From Bryobacteraceae bacterium (GTDB lineage: Bacteria > Acidobacteriota > Terriglobia > Bryobacterales > Bryobacteraceae), in assembly GCA_030041495.1 (NCBI GenBank), contig JASHNT010000038.1, positions 47,509-111,508 of the forward strand: a stretch of DNA of 64,000 nt. Direction: 5' to 3'. A model generated the notes under the pieces. It made no database searches, was not told the DNA's origin, and saw only the letters and a program-made list of their open reading frames with translations. Made by a program: the position numbers and the translations under genes. This document shows positions 61,526-64,000 of the stretch, piece by piece (the stretch's first letter is position 1; the number at the start of each line of letters is the position of its first letter).

Positions 61526-62797
61526 ATGCGTGAAATTGTTTCACCGGCGAAAGCCGTCTCGGGTATTGTGTCCCTGCCCGGCGATAAATCCATCTCCCAC
61601 CGCTATGGCATGCTGGCGTCGATTGCCGAAGGCGACAGCACCATCGCGAACTATTCCATCGGCGCGGACTGCCAATCGACCCTGAGTTGCATGGAGGCGC
61701 TGGGGGCAGGCATTGAGCGCGATGCGCAGGGCCGCGTGATCGTTCATGGAGGCGCGCTGCGGGAGCCCAAAGCGCAGCTCGACGCCGGCAACTCCGGCTC
61801 GACCATCCGCATGTTGAGCGGCATCCTGGCCGCACAGCCGTTCACCAGCACGATTGCCGGCGACGAATCGCTGGCGCGGCGGCCGATGGCGCGCGTCATC
61901 AAGCCTCTAACCGAGATGGGTGCGTCGATTGAGGCTCGCGAAGGGACTTATCCGCCGCTGATCATCCACGGCCGCTCCTTACGCGGAATCGATTATTCGC
62001 TGCCGGTAGCCAGTGCGCAGGTCAAAAGCTGCGTGCTGCTGGCCGGACTGTTCGCCCAAGGCGACACCATCGTGCGCGAGCCGGTTCGTACGCGCGACCA
62101 CACGGAAATCGCGCTGCGCGAATTCGGCGCGGATATCACCACTGAAAAGCGCGCAATCACGCTGCGCGCCGGAGCCAAATTGCACGGCCGCGATCTGTTC
62201 GTGCCCGGGGATCTTTCTTCGGCGTGCTTCTTTCTGGTCGCCGCGCTGCTGATGCAAGACGCCGACCTGGTGATTCAGGGCGTGGGCGTCAATCCCACCC
62301 GCTCCGCGCTGCTCGATTATTTGGCCGGCGTCGGCGCGTCGATCAAAGTGCTTGGCGTGCAGCAGCACGGAGGCGAATTGATTGGCGACCTGCGGGTGCG
62401 GGCTTCGCGCATACATCGCGGCGCGATCGACGGTCCGCTGACCGCGGCCTTGATCGATGAGATTCCGGCGCTGGCCGTGCTGGGCGCGGCTACCGGAGGC
62501 TTGACCGTGCGCGACGCCTCTGAATTGCGCGTGAAGGAGACCGACCGCATCGCCACGCTGGAGTCGAATTTCAAACGTATGGGCGTGGAGATGGAGACCA
62601 CCGCGGCCGGCTTTCACCTGGCGGGAGGCCAGAAATTCCACGCGGCGGAGCTCGATTCCTGTGGCGACCACCGCATCGCCATGGCGTTCGCCGTGGCCGC
62701 GTTGGCCGCGGATGGCCCCTGCTCGATTGACGGCGCGGAATCGGCGGGGGTGTCTTTTCCGGGATTTTTCGATAAACTGCGTGAGATCACACGTTAG
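61526..62797 (+). CDS. aroA: 3-Phosphoshikimate 1-carboxyvinyltransferase (EPSP synthase)
   Basis: 423 residues. LPGDKSISHRYGMLASIAEG is the shikimate-3-phosphate-binding start; LDAGNSGSTIRMLSGIL, RPMARVIKPLTEMG, RTRDHTEIALREFG, ELRVKETDRIATLESNFKRMGV and GDHRIAMAFAVAAL complete the enzyme. It joins shikimate-3-phosphate and phosphoenolpyruvate in aromatic amino acid synthesis. The palindrome-ended element follows immediately after the stop. Confidence 0.95.
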   Translation: MREIVSPAKAVSGIVSLPGDKSISHRYGMLASIAEGDSTIANYSIGADCQSTLSCMEALGAGIERDAQGRVIVHGGALREPKAQLDAGNSGSTIRMLSGILAAQPFTSTIAGDESLARRPMARVIKPLTEMGASIEAREGTYPPLIIHGRSLRGIDYSLPVASAQVKSCVLLAGLFAQGDTIVREPVRTRDHTEIALREFGADITTEKRAITLRAGAKLHGRDLFVPGDLSSACFFLVAALLMQDADLVIQGVGVNPTRSALLDYLAGVGASIKVLGVQQHGGELIGDLRVRASRIHRGAIDGPLTAALIDEIPALAVLGAATGGLTVRDASELRVKETDRIATLESNFKRMGVEMETTAAGFHLAGGQKFHAAELDSCGDHRIAMAFAVAALAADGPCSIDGAESAGVSFPGFFDKLREITR

Positions 62798-62798
62798 A

Positions 62799-62895
62799 AG
62801 CCGGCACAGGGCCAGGGCGGCCCTCGAGACAGGAATCCGACTTGGTCCAGCCGCCCGAAGCGTAGTTCACCCGCTGCGGGTTGTGCCGGCGAGTT
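62799..62895. repeat. Palindrome-ended repeat element, copy B
   Basis: Begins AGCCGGCACAG and ends TTGTGCCGGCGAG, matching the ends of copy A at 35286. The ends are inverted repeats of each other over CCGGCACA/TGTGCCGG; the interior is different. It fills the gap between aroA and the minimal kinase, including the region 17 bp before the latter's start. Confidence 0.55.
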
Positions 62896-62912
62896 AGATA
62901 GAAGGCAAAGTC

Positions 62913-63557
62913 ATGAATGAGGCTCCGGCGCTACCCGGCCTGCTGCACGATCTGAACAACATCTTCCAGACTCTGGTTGCCGCGGCCGACTTGCTCTCCG
63001 AGGACCCGCGCTGGCAGCCCGTCTCCGCGGCCATCCTGCGCAGCGTGGAGCGAGGCCGGCATGTGGCTCTGACTCTGCAGTCCAGCCGCGGCGGCGCGCT
63101 TCCCTTTCACACCATCCTCAGCAGCGCCATCGCCTTCGTGGAAGACGCCCGGCTGGTGACTCGTGGCCCTGAGATCCGTTTCCAATGTCACGCCGACCGC
63201 GATATCGAGTTGCCAGGCAACTGGGCCTGGGAGCGGGTGCTGATCAACCTATTCCTGAATTCGATGCGCGCCATGCCCCAGGGCGGCCTGATTGAAGTGG
63301 ACGGCCGGCGCTGCGGCTCCGCCGTTCGCATCGCCATTCGCGACACGGGCTGCGGAATTCCGGCGCAGGTGCTGGAGAACCTGTTTGAGCCGGGCGTGTC
63401 CACCGGGAGCTCCAGCGGCCTGGGGCTGCACGTGGTCAAAAGCATCGTGGAGGAGTACGGCGGTTCCGTGCGCGCGGGCAATCGCGACGATGTCCCTGGC
63501 GCGGAATTCTGCATTTCCATTCCCGCCGCTCCGCGGACGCAACCCGCTCACGCCTGA
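62913..63557 (+). CDS. Minimal soluble histidine kinase
   Basis: 214 residues with AAGG 7 bp upstream of the ATG. No sensor or membrane part: the protein begins almost at the H-box (LLHDLNNIFQTLVAAADLL, His near 12) of the NtrB/HDLNN type, then LINLFLNSMRAMPQGG (N-box), DTGCGIP and SSSGLGLHVVKSIVEEYGG (G-boxes). It could be a phosphodonor module for an unlinked regulator, with input from a partner protein. No response regulator is next to it. Its stop is 4 bp from that of the convergent FtsB-like gene. Confidence 0.82.
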   Translation: MNEAPALPGLLHDLNNIFQTLVAAADLLSEDPRWQPVSAAILRSVERGRHVALTLQSSRGGALPFHTILSSAIAFVEDARLVTRGPEIRFQCHADRDIELPGNWAWERVLINLFLNSMRAMPQGGLIEVDGRRCGSAVRIAIRDTGCGIPAQVLENLFEPGVSTGSSSGLGLHVVKSIVEEYGGSVRAGNRDDVPGAEFCISIPAAPRTQPAHA

Positions 63558-63561
63558 ACGT

Positions 63562-63900
63562 CTACTGCGCCGGCGCCTGAGAATCCTTGGGAGGATCGGG
63601 AAGCAGGAAGGTAGTCTCGCCCGGCCGAAGCAGCTTTAACTGCTTGCGGATTTCCAGCTCCTGCTCACTGCCGCTTTGCTCCAGGCGATGGATGCGTTCA
63701 CGCAAGGCTTCAATCTGCTTGGCCTTTTCAGCGTTCTGCTGCTCCAGCACGCTGATTTCGTGATGCTTCTGGATCAGCGTGTGGATGCCTTGCGGCCCTG
63801 CGAACGCCATCCACATGTACGCCAGCACCAGCGTGACTCCAGCCACCCAACCGCTGCGCCGAGCCGCGGCACGAAGCGTCTCCCCCCGCAAACCCATCAT
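63562..63900 (-). CDS. FtsB/DivIC-like septum protein
   Basis: 112 residues. One membrane helix (WVAGVTLVLAYMWMAFAG), then a coiled coil (HHEISVLEQQNAEKAKQIEALRE ... QELEIRKQLKLLRPGE) ending in the G-E motif that is typical of FtsB/DivIC, and a short proline-rich tail. It would bind FtsL and FtsQ at the division site. The family is short and variable, so the name is by topology and motif. The neighbour upstream on this strand is not in the window. Confidence 0.78.
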   Translation of the reverse strand: MMGLRGETLRAAARRSGWVAGVTLVLAYMWMAFAGPQGIHTLIQKHHEISVLEQQNAEKAKQIEALRERIHRLEQSGSEQELEIRKQLKLLRPGETTFLLPDPPKDSQAPAQ

Positions 63901-63974
63901 TATCCTTTATAACTGGGAATCGAGAAAAATGCCAGACTTTCGATGTCCGTGGTATTCTCCAAGGGGTACAGATT

Positions 63975-64000
63975 GTGAGCTACCAGCACGAGCCCGAGCC
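63975..64000 (+). CDS. Possible start of a gene running off the right end
   Basis: GTG 63975 preceded by AAGGGG 8 bp upstream begins the frame V-S-Y-Q-H-E-P-E, open to the end of the window. Eight codons are too few for a product name, and the call rests only on the ribosome site and the absence of stops. Confidence 0.35.

Overview
The window is GC-rich chromosomal DNA from a heterotrophic soil-type bacterium, most likely an Acidobacteriota of the Solibacter/Bryobacter kind. The reasons are lineage-typical families: two TIGR03435-type secreted proteins, two tandem VWFA-related (TIGR03436-type) proteins, many signal-peptide proteins of unknown function, proline-rich TonB-like and CarboxypepD_reg-like proteins, and KdpD-like sensor kinases. 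This is inferred from protein families; no rRNA or tRNA gene is present to confirm it.

Layout. (1) 1-5830: a response-regulator remnant, then a leftward run of eight closely packed genes (4694 to 386): a secreted Ig-like protein, a DUF6152-like protein, a second secreted Ig-like protein and four paralogous four-helix membrane proteins. A ninth related secreted gene lies upstream. (2) 5830-15261: a stress and envelope block: methyltransferase, TDT-family transporter, SatP-like acetate transporter, Hsp20, cyclopropane fatty-acid synthase, sugar-phosphate nucleotidyltransferase, a KdpD-like kinase and two OmpR/KdpE-type regulators. Three intergenic regions here carry TTGAC boxes repeated every 11 bp, the geometry expected for an OmpR-family regulator. 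(3) 15322-28340: housekeeping genes (nfo, leuS, tadA, glyA, mutS, anmK), a glycosyltransferase and two decayed Uma2-family genes. (4) 28419-35287: leucine biosynthesis (leuA, a nucleotidyltransferase-fold gene, leuB, leuC, leuD) divergent from a LysR regulator, then an AEC permease. (5) 35385-43795: secreted metallo-hydrolases, a frameshifted TonB-like gene, an NHL protein, a xylose-isomerase-like protein, and a porin/EF-hand locus divergent from a second degenerate EF-hand gene. (6) 44208-60719: a sensor kinase lacking its phospho-acceptor histidine, a large secreted haem-motif/propeller protein, SUMF1-like, cupin, TIGR03435, phosphatase, HbpS-like, MFS, VWFA-related and YncE-like genes, and two membrane proteins. 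(7) 60711-64000: an orphan HTH antitoxin-like gene, RidA, aroA, a minimal histidine kinase, an FtsB-like gene and possibly the start of another gene.

The most interesting signals are the 11-bp-phased operator arrays that seem to join the 9.4-15.3 kb genes into one two-component regulon; the eight-gene DUF6644-like/secreted-protein operon, which looks like an undescribed envelope system; and the His-to-Gln kinase at 44208. Several genes are broken (two Uma2, one TonB-like, one response regulator), and at least three small dispersed palindromic repeat families are present. Most starts were chosen from Shine-Dalgarno sites and signal peptides, and family names come from motif recognition, without any database search.
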